A stretch of 7,205 bases of DNA from CAZBZG01 sp964496245. Its GTDB lineage: Bacteria > Planctomycetota > SZUA-567. Below the pieces are notes generated by a model. It did no database searches. It was not told the origin of the DNA and saw nothing but the letters and a program-made list of their open reading frames with translations. Shown piece by piece: positions 1 through 5,896 of this stretch. The stretch's first letter is position 1, and each line of letters opens with the position of its first letter. The position numbers and the translations under genes were made by a program. The stretch spans positions 1 to 7,205 of the forward strand of contig CAZBZG010000245.1 in assembly GCA_964496245.1 (NCBI GenBank), read 5' to 3'.

Positions 1-27
1 AGCGGCGCGCCGGTTCCGCACGTTGGG

Positions 28-474
28 TCAGACATCCAAACACAGATCAGAGATGCGCTTGAGCAGCTCCTCCATCTCAAAGGGCTTGGTGACGTATCCG
101 GCCGCCCCGTACTTGCTGGCCATGATGATGTCACGCTTTTCCTTCCGCGCCGAGCAGACGAGGATGGGGATGGCGCTGTAGCGCGGGTCCTTCTTGAGCG
201 CTTCCAGAATGTCGAAGCCGCTGACCTTGGGCAGGTTGAGATCGAGCAGGCAGCAGTCGGGCATGCTGTCGCGGACCTTCTTGAGCGCCTGGAGACCGTT
301 TTCGGCAGGAATGGCCTTGAATCCCTTGCTCTTGAGCGCCGCGCAGATCACCGACCGCATGGGTGCCGAGTCCTCAGCCACCACCACGGTCTTGCCGCCG
401 CCGTCCAGGGCATCGGGGTTGAAGCGCCTGTAGAGCTCGTCGATTTCGGCGAAAGTCCAGTCCTTCTTATCCAC
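28..474 (-). CDS. Stand-alone CheY-like response regulator receiver protein
   Basis: A 148-aa protein that is almost entirely one receiver (REC) domain, residues about 28-146, behind a 27-residue N-terminal extension. The acidic pair is E34/D35 (VVAEDS), the phospho-acceptor is D78 (CLLDLNLP), the switch Ser is S109 (LVCSA) and the conserved Lys is K130 in the TKPF motif. All receiver signature residues are therefore present. There is no DNA-binding or enzymatic output domain, so it should act through protein contacts, as CheY or Spo0F do. The GTG start at 474 is chosen because a full AAGGAGG lies 5 nt upstream; the open frame continues further upstream, but that stretch is the shadow of the DUF342 gene. 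The start overlaps the DUF342 stop by 8 nt, which implies translational coupling and a shared function. The short extension (DWTFAEIDELYRRF) looks helical and may be a docking segment. The family assignment is firm; the partner and role are inferred. Confidence 0.93.
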   Translation of the reverse strand: MDKKDWTFAEIDELYRRFNPDALDGGGKTVVVAEDSAPMRSVICAALKSKGFKAIPAENGLQALKKVRDSMPDCCLLDLNLPKVSGFDILEALKKDPRYSAIPILVCSARKEKRDIIMASKYGAAGYVTKPFEMEELLKRISDLCLDV

Positions 475-1996
475 CGGCGCCTCCTTCGCCTTCGGTGGAG
501 GCCGGCCCCGGCGTACGTTCTTCTTCGAGGGCTGCCCACAACCGGCGGATCGTGTCTTCCTGCCGGATGGCCGCGGTACAGTTGCGCTCGTCCGGAAAGC
601 AGCTGACGGGACCGTCCAGTTTCCGTTGGCTCTCGTATTCGTATCGGCCCACCGACATCCGCACGCCGGGAAAGCAGGCGCGCGCCACCGTGATGCAGTT
701 GACCGCACTGGAGGCAAAGGGGCGACTGATCTCGCCGCTCTCAGCGTCCAGCCGCCGGATGCTTCGCTCCATGCCGCGCACGGTGCTGACCAGTTCCTCG
801 ATCTCCCGCCGGAGGCGGTTGTCCACCGAAGGGGATTTCAACGCCTTGACCAGCAAAGGCCCCACACGGTTCAAGAGCTGCTGTTGACGCCGACGAATCT
901 TGACGAGCTCCTGGTTGATGCCCATGAGCTTGTCGCGCACATGGTAGTCGACGCCGGCGACCAGATCCGTGGACACGCCCAGATCGCTCCCGGCGTCGCC
1001 GCAGAGGATGCCCTGCAGCGCTACCACCTCGCTACCCACGATCGTCCCCTCGGGCACGATTACCCGCCCCAGCGCGCAGACCCGCGAGTTGACGATCTCC
1101 TTCTCCACCGCGATGTCCCCGCCGCAGTGAACCTCGGCCTCGTTCAGGTAGCGGACGGACAGGTTCCTCTCGCATTCGATGCGGCCCTTGTTCTTTCCGC
1201 TCATGCCGCCTTGGATGCTCATATCGGCCTTTGAGATCAGGACGCAGGCCTCGGCCGTGCCCCCGATCGCCAGGCCTTCTTCCGCACTGACTTCAAAGTC
1301 GTCGGGCACATCCTGCTCGATCTCGACCGCACCCACGAAGCGGATGTTCCCGTGCGAAAGATCCAGGCTCCCCTTCACGTGGTAGACCGGCGAAACCGCG
1401 ACCGTGCCGCCCTCGTAAATGATGTGGCCGTGTGTCTCGGCATAATACCGCCGCGATTCGGCATCGTAGCGCACGTGTTCCCCAGCCCGTACGTCCAGGT
1501 CCTCGACGTTTTGCGGTGGAATCACCTTGCCGAACACGTCCACGCCCCCCTGTCCCTCGACCATGGGGACGTACACGGCGATCGCGTCTCCCTCCTGTAC
1601 GTTCTCGAAAGCGACCGCCTCGCGGTAGTCCACGTGCTTGTCGGCATCGACCGCTTTCATCGGTTGGCCAGCCGGACGCTTCAGGAACTGGATGTAGGCG
1701 CTCTGCCCTTCCACGACTGGCGTCCCCCGGGCGACAAGCACCTGGTCGGCCTTCTGGCCATCGGCCGCGAGCGCCACGAGCCGATCGGCTGCATCCTCCA
1801 GGATGCCCTGCACCACGCCGAGCGCGCCGAAAACCTCTTCCACGCCCGCGGGCGTCAAATCCGGATTCATCAGCCCGCAGCCCACGTAGGCTTCCATGCC
1901 GTCGGCATCGATATGCAGAACGAAGACACCGTGCGGGGTCTTGACCGTCTTCACTGTGACCAACTCGGGATGGGCGTCGTTTTGCTTCTCAGACAC
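467..1996 (-). CDS. DUF342/FapA-family protein
   Basis: A 509-aa protein with the layout of the DUF342/FapA family. Residues 10-110 form an N-terminal alpha/beta module containing the family-typical VARGTPVVEGQ segment (88-98). Residues 130-345 form a glycine-rich repetitive beta region, expected to be a beta-solenoid, with segments such as VYVPMVEGQGGVDVFGK and HGHIIYEGG. Residues about 352-420 are a charged coiled coil, and a short beta C-terminus follows. FapA is linked to polar flagellar assembly in Vibrio, but no flagellar gene is visible here, so fapA is not assigned. The GTG start at 1996 has GAGGAG upstream; the frame continues to an ATG at 2164 but that part is Arg-rich and unlike coding sequence. 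The end overlaps the receiver gene by 8 nt. It is probably cytoplasmic, with no signal peptide or membrane span. The C-terminus carries two C-X6-C pairs (434/441 and 466/473). The family call is good; the cellular role is unknown. Confidence 0.88.
   Translation of the reverse strand: MSEKQNDAHPELVTVKTVKTPHGVFVLHIDADGMEAYVGCGLMNPDLTPAGVEEVFGALGVVQGILEDAADRLVALAADGQKADQVLVARGTPVVEGQSAYIQFLKRPAGQPMKAVDADKHVDYREAVAFENVQEGDAIAVYVPMVEGQGGVDVFGKVIPPQNVEDLDVRAGEHVRYDAESRRYYAETHGHIIYEGGTVAVSPVYHVKGSLDLSHGNIRFVGAVEIEQDVPDDFEVSAEEGLAIGGTAEACVLISKADMSIQGGMSGKNKGRIECERNLSVRYLNEAEVHCGGDIAVEKEIVNSRVCALGRVIVPEGTIVGSEVVALQGILCGDAGSDLGVSTDLVAGVDYHVRDKLMGINQELVKIRRRQQQLLNRVGPLLVKALKSPSVDNRLRREIEELVSTVRGMERSIRRLDAESGEISRPFASSAVNCITVARACFPGVRMSVGRYEYESQRKLDGPVSCFPDERNCTAAIRQEDTIRRLWAALEEERTPGPASTEGEGGAGG
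480..486 (-). promoter_or_regulatory. Strong Shine-Dalgarno for the receiver gene
   Basis: The minus strand reads AAGGAGG here, with a 5-nt spacer (CGCCG) to the GTG at 474-472. It lies inside the last codons of the DUF342 gene and decides the receiver start in favour of GTG. Confidence 0.8.
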
Positions 1997-2178
1997 CGGG
2001 CGTGGCTCCTCGGATGTTGCGCGCGTCTGGGCCGGGGATCGCGCATTTCCCCGGGCGGGTCGCCCTCGTGTGCGCTTCCGCCTCCGCGGGGAGCAACACT
2101 TACGTATGCGGAGTCGCGATTCGACACGCGCGTCAACGGCGTTCCGCGGCGATGCTCGCCCCACTGGCGCGGATTCAG
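1997..2178 (-). other. 182-nt gap between the membrane-protein gene and the DUF342 gene
   Basis: This is the only long gap inside the left block. The short frames across it are Arg/Ser/Pro-rich and look non-coding. The minus strand contains a TTGACG and, 22 nt further on, a CATACG, which is too far apart for a standard promoter. Apart from the DUF342 Shine-Dalgarno at 2006-2011 I see no hairpin with a T-tract and no clear site. It may hold a separate promoter or leader for the DUF342-receiver pair. Confidence 0.3.
2006..2011 (-). promoter_or_regulatory. Shine-Dalgarno for the DUF342 gene
   Basis: GAGGAG on the minus strand, 9 nt before the GTG at 1996-1994. It supports this start over the ATG at 2164, whose extra 56 residues are Arg/Pro-rich and resemble no DUF342 sequence. 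Confidence 0.65.
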
Positions 2179-2571
2179 CTATTCCTCCGAGGGAGACTGG
2201 CCATCCTCACGCGGCTTGAAACGCAAAGGCGTCGTATCGGTACCGCTGGAGGGGCCAGGCCCGCGCGGCTTGGCGCCGTCCTCCTCATAGCGGGAGGGTG
2301 TGATCGCGCTGTCCGTGCTATCCGCCTCTCCGAGGTCTCCCTCGTCGGCGCCCGACCGCCGTTCGACTTCCGTGGCTTCGCCGAGCACTTCGCCTTCCTC
2401 GTGATGAAAATCGTAGAGGTTGAGATCGCGGAGGTGACGGACCAATTGCTCGAGCCGGCGATCCAGCCGTCCCATGGCCAGGGTCAGCTTGTAAAGGAAG
2501 ACCAGGATCACCAGGAGGATCAACGCGATGAGCACGAAATAGAAGGTGGTGATGTACTCGGTCATGCGCAT
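2179..2571 (-). CDS. Small single-span membrane protein with acidic cytoplasmic tail
   Basis: A 130-aa protein of no recognised family. A hydrophobic helix at about residues 8-28 (FYFVLIALILLVILVFLY) is a clear membrane anchor. An amphipathic, charged helix follows (about 33-55, GRLDRRLEQLVRHLRDL), then a disordered Glu/Asp/Ser/Pro/Gly-rich tail to the end. With only MRMTEY ahead of the span and basic residues after it (K28, R35, R38, R39), the positive-inside rule suggests N-out and C-in. The start may be the ATG at 2571 or the ATG two codons later at 2565; neither has a strong Shine-Dalgarno, and a GCGGA sits 6 nt before the second. It begins 36 nt after the stop of the 248-aa gene on the same strand, so co-transcription is likely. 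The arrangement resembles small anchor or scaffold proteins, but that is only a shape comparison. Confidence 0.75.
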   Translation of the reverse strand: MRMTEYITTFYFVLIALILLVILVFLYKLTLAMGRLDRRLEQLVRHLRDLNLYDFHHEEGEVLGEATEVERRSGADEGDLGEADSTDSAITPSRYEEDGAKPRGPGPSSGTDTTPLRFKPREDGQSPSEE

Positions 2572-2607
2572 TCCGCAGGTTTAGTGCCCTTTGAGGGCTC
2601 CCAGAGC

Positions 2608-3354
2608 CTAGGTGCTCTTCTCCAAGGCTGCCTCGAACAGTTCCCGGTAGCTCTTCACCACATAGGGTCGTTCCATGAGGCCGGGCAGGCTCTCACTCAA
2701 ATCCTTGTACGAAAGACTTGTCACCTTTGTATCGAATCGGACCAACGCCTGACTGATGGCTGCCGCGTACACGATGGCCCCCGTCCGCTGGGTGGCGGCG
2801 GGAAAGAGCGGCATCATCATCATCTTGCCGTAATCCTTGAGGATGCGCAGGTGGCGCACCTGCACCTGTTCCGCGAAGAGCGCTTCCGAGATGGACTTGT
2901 CCTGGAAGTACTGCAGATCCTCCTGGTCCGCGCCCGTAAGCCGGGGAAAGCTGAACGGACCGCGCGCGTCGACCCGAATCGCTGTCTCCAAATCGGTGTA
3001 GAGCATGCGGAGCTTGTGCATATCGTCCTTGTTCTTGATCCGTTCGATCGCACACCAATTGTATTCGGCCCGCTCGAAAACCGGCTCTTTTCCCAGTCCA
3101 GCCTCCGGTTCCCCTTCGGCCTCCCCGTCCGTTCGGCCCAACAGAATGCTGATGGCGTTCCGCATGCGCAGGTGTTCTTCGAGATACCAGCCCAGCCACT
3201 TGCCCAGATTGTCTCCCAGATCCAGCCCCGTGATACGAACCAACTCGGTCAGCAGGGGCCGGCGTTCCGCCTCGCTCTCGCAATGCGCGAGATCGCGGAG
3301 CAGCCGCGCCAGATGCCCTTCGGTCTCCACGCCCCAGCCATTCTCGTCCGCCAT
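2608..3354 (-). CDS. Hypothetical soluble protein, first gene of the left block
   Basis: A 248-aa protein I do not recognise. The ATG at 3354 is preceded by GGAGAGGAG. The N-terminal part (about 12-73) is helical, with LARLLRDL, LLTELVRITG and a Trp-rich segment (KWLGWYLEEHL). A Glu/Gly linker follows at about 75-92 (DGEAEGEPEAGLGKEP), then a larger domain (93-247) with conserved-looking blocks: the aromatic EYNWCAIERIK, LTGADQEDLQYFQD, and a run of four Met after KDYGK (178-181). There is no signal peptide, no credible membrane helix (a mildly hydrophobic stretch at about 192-206 is too short and polar), and no obvious nucleotide-binding or catalytic motif. Codon use and composition match the neighbours. 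It heads the minus-strand block containing the membrane protein, DUF342 protein and receiver, so a role in the same process is a guess from position. That the gene is real rests on its strong start, tidy spacing and protein-like composition. Confidence 0.78.
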   Translation of the reverse strand: MADENGWGVETEGHLARLLRDLAHCESEAERRPLLTELVRITGLDLGDNLGKWLGWYLEEHLRMRNAISILLGRTDGEAEGEPEAGLGKEPVFERAEYNWCAIERIKNKDDMHKLRMLYTDLETAIRVDARGPFSFPRLTGADQEDLQYFQDKSISEALFAEQVQVRHLRILKDYGKMMMMPLFPAATQRTGAIVYAAAISQALVRFDTKVTSLSYKDLSESLPGLMERPYVVKSYRELFEAALEKST

Positions 3355-3440
3355 GGCTCCTCTCCGTGATCGCCCCCGCTTCGCAGCATCCGCGCCACCC
3401 AGGGTCCCTCAGCGATCGGTCAGCCCGTTGCAGTGCCCTG

Positions 3441-3469
3441 TGTGTACACGAGTCGGCGTTGAAGCTCAA
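3441..3469 (-). promoter_or_regulatory. Possible promoter for the left block
   Basis: On the minus strand, TTGAGC (3469-3464) and TACACA (3446-3441) are separated by exactly 17 nt. They match the sigma70 consensus at 4/6 and 3/6 positions. An 8-bp palindrome GTGTACAC (3442-3449) overlaps the -10. Use of this site would give a leader of roughly 80 nt before the ATG at 3354. The match is modest and other start sites are possible. Confidence 0.3.
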
Positions 3470-3512
3470 GCAAAATCTTGCCGCCCTGCCCTCTGCCCCT
3501 GGATCTCCCGGC

Positions 3513-3542
3513 TTGACAGGTCGCCTGTCCATTGGATAGCAT
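3513..3542 (+). promoter_or_regulatory. Likely sigma70-type promoter of aroDE
   Basis: A perfect TTGACA (3513-3518) is followed after 18 nt by TAGCAT (3537-3542), which keeps the important first, second and last positions of TATAAT. Transcription would begin near 3549, giving a leader of about 20 nt with GAGGAG at 3558-3563 ahead of the ATG at 3569. The spacing and position make this the best promoter candidate in the window. Confidence 0.5.
3515..3529. promoter_or_regulatory. Perfect inverted repeat inside the aroDE promoter (candidate operator)
   Basis: GACAGG-TCG-CCTGTC is a perfect 6-bp inverted repeat with a 3-nt centre. It overlaps the last four bases of the -35 and most of the first part of the spacer. 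A dimeric regulator bound here would compete with RNA polymerase. The position is suggestive; the binding protein is unknown. Confidence 0.35.
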
Positions 3543-3557
3543 GGGTCCTCCGTCCCT

Positions 3558-3563
3558 GAGGAG
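3558..3563 (+). promoter_or_regulatory. Shine-Dalgarno for aroDE
   Basis: GAGGAG with a 5-nt spacer (CCGAG) to the ATG at 3569. It fixes the start so that the protein begins MICVPIV, matching the first beta strand of type I dehydroquinases. Confidence 0.75.
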
Positions 3564-3568
3564 CCGAG

Positions 3569-5038
3569 ATGATCTGCGTGCCCATCGTTGCCACGACCCA
3601 TGCCCAGGCCGAACAGCAACTCCTCGCATGCAGCCAACAACCCGTGCAGATCGTGGAGTTGCGCCTCGATTTCCTGGCCGAACCGCCCGATCTCCCCCGC
3701 CTCCTCGCCGCATGTCCCCGGCCTGCGATCGTGACCTGCCGATCCAGGCAGGCCGGGGGGCAGTGGGATGGATCCGAGACCGATCGCCTCGCGTTGCTCC
3801 GCCGGGCCCTGGAGCTGGGCGCGTCTTACATCGATGTGGAAGCCGAGTGCGCGCGTCCGTTTCGCGGCACGCCAGCCACCAAGGTCATCGCTAGCTACCA
3901 CAATTTTGACGAGACCCCCGCCGCCCTCCCGCAGATTGTACGCGACATGGAAGCCCTCCCGTGCGATCTCGTCAAGTTCGCTACCATGGCCCGTTCGCAG
4001 GACGACAACCGCCGCGTCCTTCAGATCCTGCAAGGCTGCACGAAGCCGGCCATCGGCCTCTGCATGGGCGAGTGGGGGGAGATCAGCCGCATTCTCAATC
4101 TCCGCTACGGCTCCGTGCTCACCTTCGGCAGCCTGGAGGCAGGCTGCGAATCGGCACCAGGCCAGCTCACGGCCGTCGACCTGGCCCGTCTGTATCGCGT
4201 CCCCTACCTGACCGACAAGACCGCCCTCTATGGCGTGGTCGGCGACCCGATCGCCCATTCCATGAGTCCCGAGATCCACAACACCGCGATCAACGCCTGC
4301 GGCCTGGATGCCGTCTACCTGCGATTCCGCGTACGCGATTTCGGTAGCTTCCTCGCCGACGTCGCCGAGCCGCTCGACATCCGCGGGCTCTCGGTCACGA
4401 TTCCCCACAAGGACGCGGCCCGCCTGGCGGCCAGCGAAGTCGATCCCACGGCCGAGCGGATCGGCGCGGTCAATACGCTCACCCGCACCCCGACGGGATG
4501 GCGCGGGCAGAATACCGACTGCGAGGCCGCCCTGGACGCCATTCGGTCCGCAGCCGCCCGTGCCGGTCGCCCCCTAGCCGCTGCCCGTGCACTCCTTCTC
4601 GGCGCCGGCGGCACGGCACGCGCGGTGGGCTTCGGCCTCGCGCGTGCCGGTTGCCGCCTGACCATCGCCAATCGTACGCGCACCCGTGCCGCAGAGCTCG
4701 CTGCCGATCTCGACGCCTCGGTCCTCTCCCTCGAGGACTTGCGCGAGCCGGTGTGGGATGTCGTGGCCAACACGACCTCGGTCGGCATGCACCCGAACGT
4801 CGACGCCTCGCCCGCGCCGCCGGACCTCTTCCGCCCGGCCATGGTCGCCTTTGATGCGGTCTACAATCCGCGGGAGACCCGCATGCTCCGTGACGCCCGC
4901 GCGCGCGGCGCCGCCATCGCCGACGGCCTTCAGATGTTCGTGGGGCAGGCTGTCCGGCAATTCGAAGCCTGGACCGGCGCGAGCGCGCCCGTGGAGGCAA
5001 TGGAAGAGGTGGTACAGCGTCGCCTGGCCCAGACCTGA
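3569..5038 (+). CDS. aroDE: Bifunctional type I 3-dehydroquinate dehydratase / shikimate dehydrogenase
   Basis: A 489-aa fusion covering two consecutive steps of the shikimate pathway: 3-dehydroquinate to 3-dehydroshikimate, then NADPH-dependent reduction to shikimate. Residues 1-215 are the type I dehydratase: ELRLDF (E30, R32), R58 in TCR, H111 in SYHNF and the Schiff-base lysine K136 in LVKFA. R174 (MGEWGEISR) and Q199 (SAPGQ) close the substrate site. Residues about 217-489 are the AroE part: GDPIAHSMSPEIHN (S231, S233), VTIPHK with catalytic K281, GAVNTL (N302), QNTD with catalytic D317, glycine loop LGAGGTARA, and NRTRTR (368-373), the motif that favours NADP(H). NTTSVGM, DAVYNP and GLQMFVGQ complete the active site. 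Both halves look fully active. The gene is monocistronic, with a divergent gene upstream and a convergent gene downstream. Fused AroDE occurs in plants, chlamydiae and scattered bacteria. Confidence 0.97.
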   Translation: MICVPIVATTHAQAEQQLLACSQQPVQIVELRLDFLAEPPDLPRLLAACPRPAIVTCRSRQAGGQWDGSETDRLALLRRALELGASYIDVEAECARPFRGTPATKVIASYHNFDETPAALPQIVRDMEALPCDLVKFATMARSQDDNRRVLQILQGCTKPAIGLCMGEWGEISRILNLRYGSVLTFGSLEAGCESAPGQLTAVDLARLYRVPYLTDKTALYGVVGDPIAHSMSPEIHNTAINACGLDAVYLRFRVRDFGSFLADVAEPLDIRGLSVTIPHKDAARLAASEVDPTAERIGAVNTLTRTPTGWRGQNTDCEAALDAIRSAAARAGRPLAAARALLLGAGGTARAVGFGLARAGCRLTIANRTRTRAAELAADLDASVLSLEDLREPVWDVVANTTSVGMHPNVDASPAPPDLFRPAMVAFDAVYNPRETRMLRDARARGAAIADGLQMFVGQAVRQFEAWTGASAPVEAMEEVVQRRLAQT

Positions 5039-5063
5039 CGCGTCGGCAGCGACCCGCGTCCGC

Positions 5064-5076
5064 GTGCGTCGCGCAC
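5064..5076. terminator. Weak hairpin between convergent genes
   Basis: GTGCG-TCG-CGCAC forms a 5-bp perfect stem with a 3-nt loop in the 72-nt gap between the stops of aroDE and the kinase gene. The position would suit a two-way terminator, but there is no T-tract on either strand, so intrinsic termination is doubtful. Confidence 0.2.
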
Positions 5077-5110
5077 AGGCGTCGCAACACCGGCCGGATC
5101 GCCTCCTGCG

Positions 5111-5881
5111 CTAGGCCTCGCGGAATTCCAGGAAGCGACCGCGCGGCAGCGTCACGCGGAACTTGGCGCCCGGCGGAGGGACCGAAACGACCTCGATGCT
5201 GCCCCGATGGTCTTCGATGATGCGTCGCACGATGCCCAGGCCCAAGCCCGTCCCTTTCTCCTTGGTCGTGTAGAACACCTCGAAGATCCGCTCCTCGTCG
5301 TCGGGATTGATGCCCATCCCGTTGTCCTCGATCACCAGATAGACGTGCTCCTCGTCCTCATCCGTGGCGATCCGGATCGTGCCTTCGACGGGCTCCTCCT
5401 CCCGGTCCCGACGCTGTTCAATGGCCTCGCACGCGTTGCGCACCAGATTCTGGATCACGTGGCTGAACTGGTTCTCGTCCAGAATGACCGGATACATGTC
5501 GGGGGCGAGGTCGGCTATTACCTGCACCCCCGCCTCGTCGAACTCGGGCTGCAGAAAGTCGATGGCCTCCCGCAGGAAGCGGTTGAGGTCCGTCGGCGTG
5601 GGATCCAGCCGCGGCGGTCGCGCAAACGTCAGGAAGGCCTCGAGAGTCTTGCTGAGCGCCTGGACTTCCGAGTAGACGCGCCGCGTGCGGCGCTCGAACT
5701 TGCCGCGGAGCTCCGCGGGCAGCTTGTCCGTATCCTCCGCGAGCATCTGCGCGTTCAGCTGGATCGCGTGCAGCGGCGTCCGCACCTCGTGGACCAGTCC
5801 GGCCGCCAATGCCCCGACGTAGGCCAACCGTTCCTGGCGGGCCTCCTCCTCCTGTTCCTTTGTCCTGCGGCGATTGGGCAT
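5111..5881 (-). CDS. Soluble sensor-less histidine kinase
   Basis: A 256-aa kinase consisting only of the catalytic core. Residues 17-90 are the DHp (HisKA) domain, with the phospho-accepting H31 in GLVHEVRTPLHAI. Residues about 130-250 are the HATPase_c domain: N box NLVRNACEAI (N149), G1 box DNGMGI (186-191), F box FEVFYTT and G2 box GTGLGLGI (210-217). All ATP-binding boxes are intact, so it should be active. Only about 20 highly charged residues precede the DHp domain, so there is no membrane helix, PAS or GAF domain; the signal must come from a partner protein or from binding at the DHp domain. The sequence is of the NtrB/ZraS kind. The ATG at 5881 lies 15 nt after the stop of the secreted-protein gene; its Shine-Dalgarno is weak (GAGG about 13 nt upstream), which fits coupling to the gene before. 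No response regulator is adjacent; the nearest is the receiver at 28-474 on the same strand. Confidence 0.94.
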   Translation of the reverse strand: MPNRRRTKEQEEEARQERLAYVGALAAGLVHEVRTPLHAIQLNAQMLAEDTDKLPAELRGKFERRTRRVYSEVQALSKTLEAFLTFARPPRLDPTPTDLNRFLREAIDFLQPEFDEAGVQVIADLAPDMYPVILDENQFSHVIQNLVRNACEAIEQRRDREEEPVEGTIRIATDEDEEHVYLVIEDNGMGINPDDEERIFEVFYTTKEKGTGLGLGIVRRIIEDHRGSIEVVSVPPPGAKFRVTLPRGRFLEFREA

Positions 5882-5896
5882 GGCCGGCCTGTTGCC

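Noticed and set aside
1997..2164. N-terminal extension of the DUF342 protein from ATG 2164
   Set aside because: The 56 extra residues are Arg/Pro-rich, and the GTG at 1996 has a good Shine-Dalgarno and begins where family similarity begins.
2812..2823. A (CAT)4 run, possibly a phase-variable repeat
   Set aside because: It encodes four Met in frame; a change in unit number would not shift the frame, and four units is too short.
1352..3369. Long plus-strand frames (1352-2290 and 2002-3369) opposite the left block
   Set aside because: Antisense to real genes, with His/Arg/Leu-rich low-complexity translation and no recognisable domain.
2693..4408. A 571-codon open frame on the minus strand running across the 248-aa gene, the intergenic region and the first half of aroDE
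   Set aside because: It is the reading shadow of GC-rich genes: it crosses the intergenic region, has no domain and low-complexity Gly/Arg stretches, while aroDE in the same DNA shows complete catalytic motifs.
5040..5083. Four GCGTC copies between aroDE and the kinase gene
   Set aside because: Spacing is irregular (16, 10, 13 nt) and the motif is common in this GC-rich sequence.
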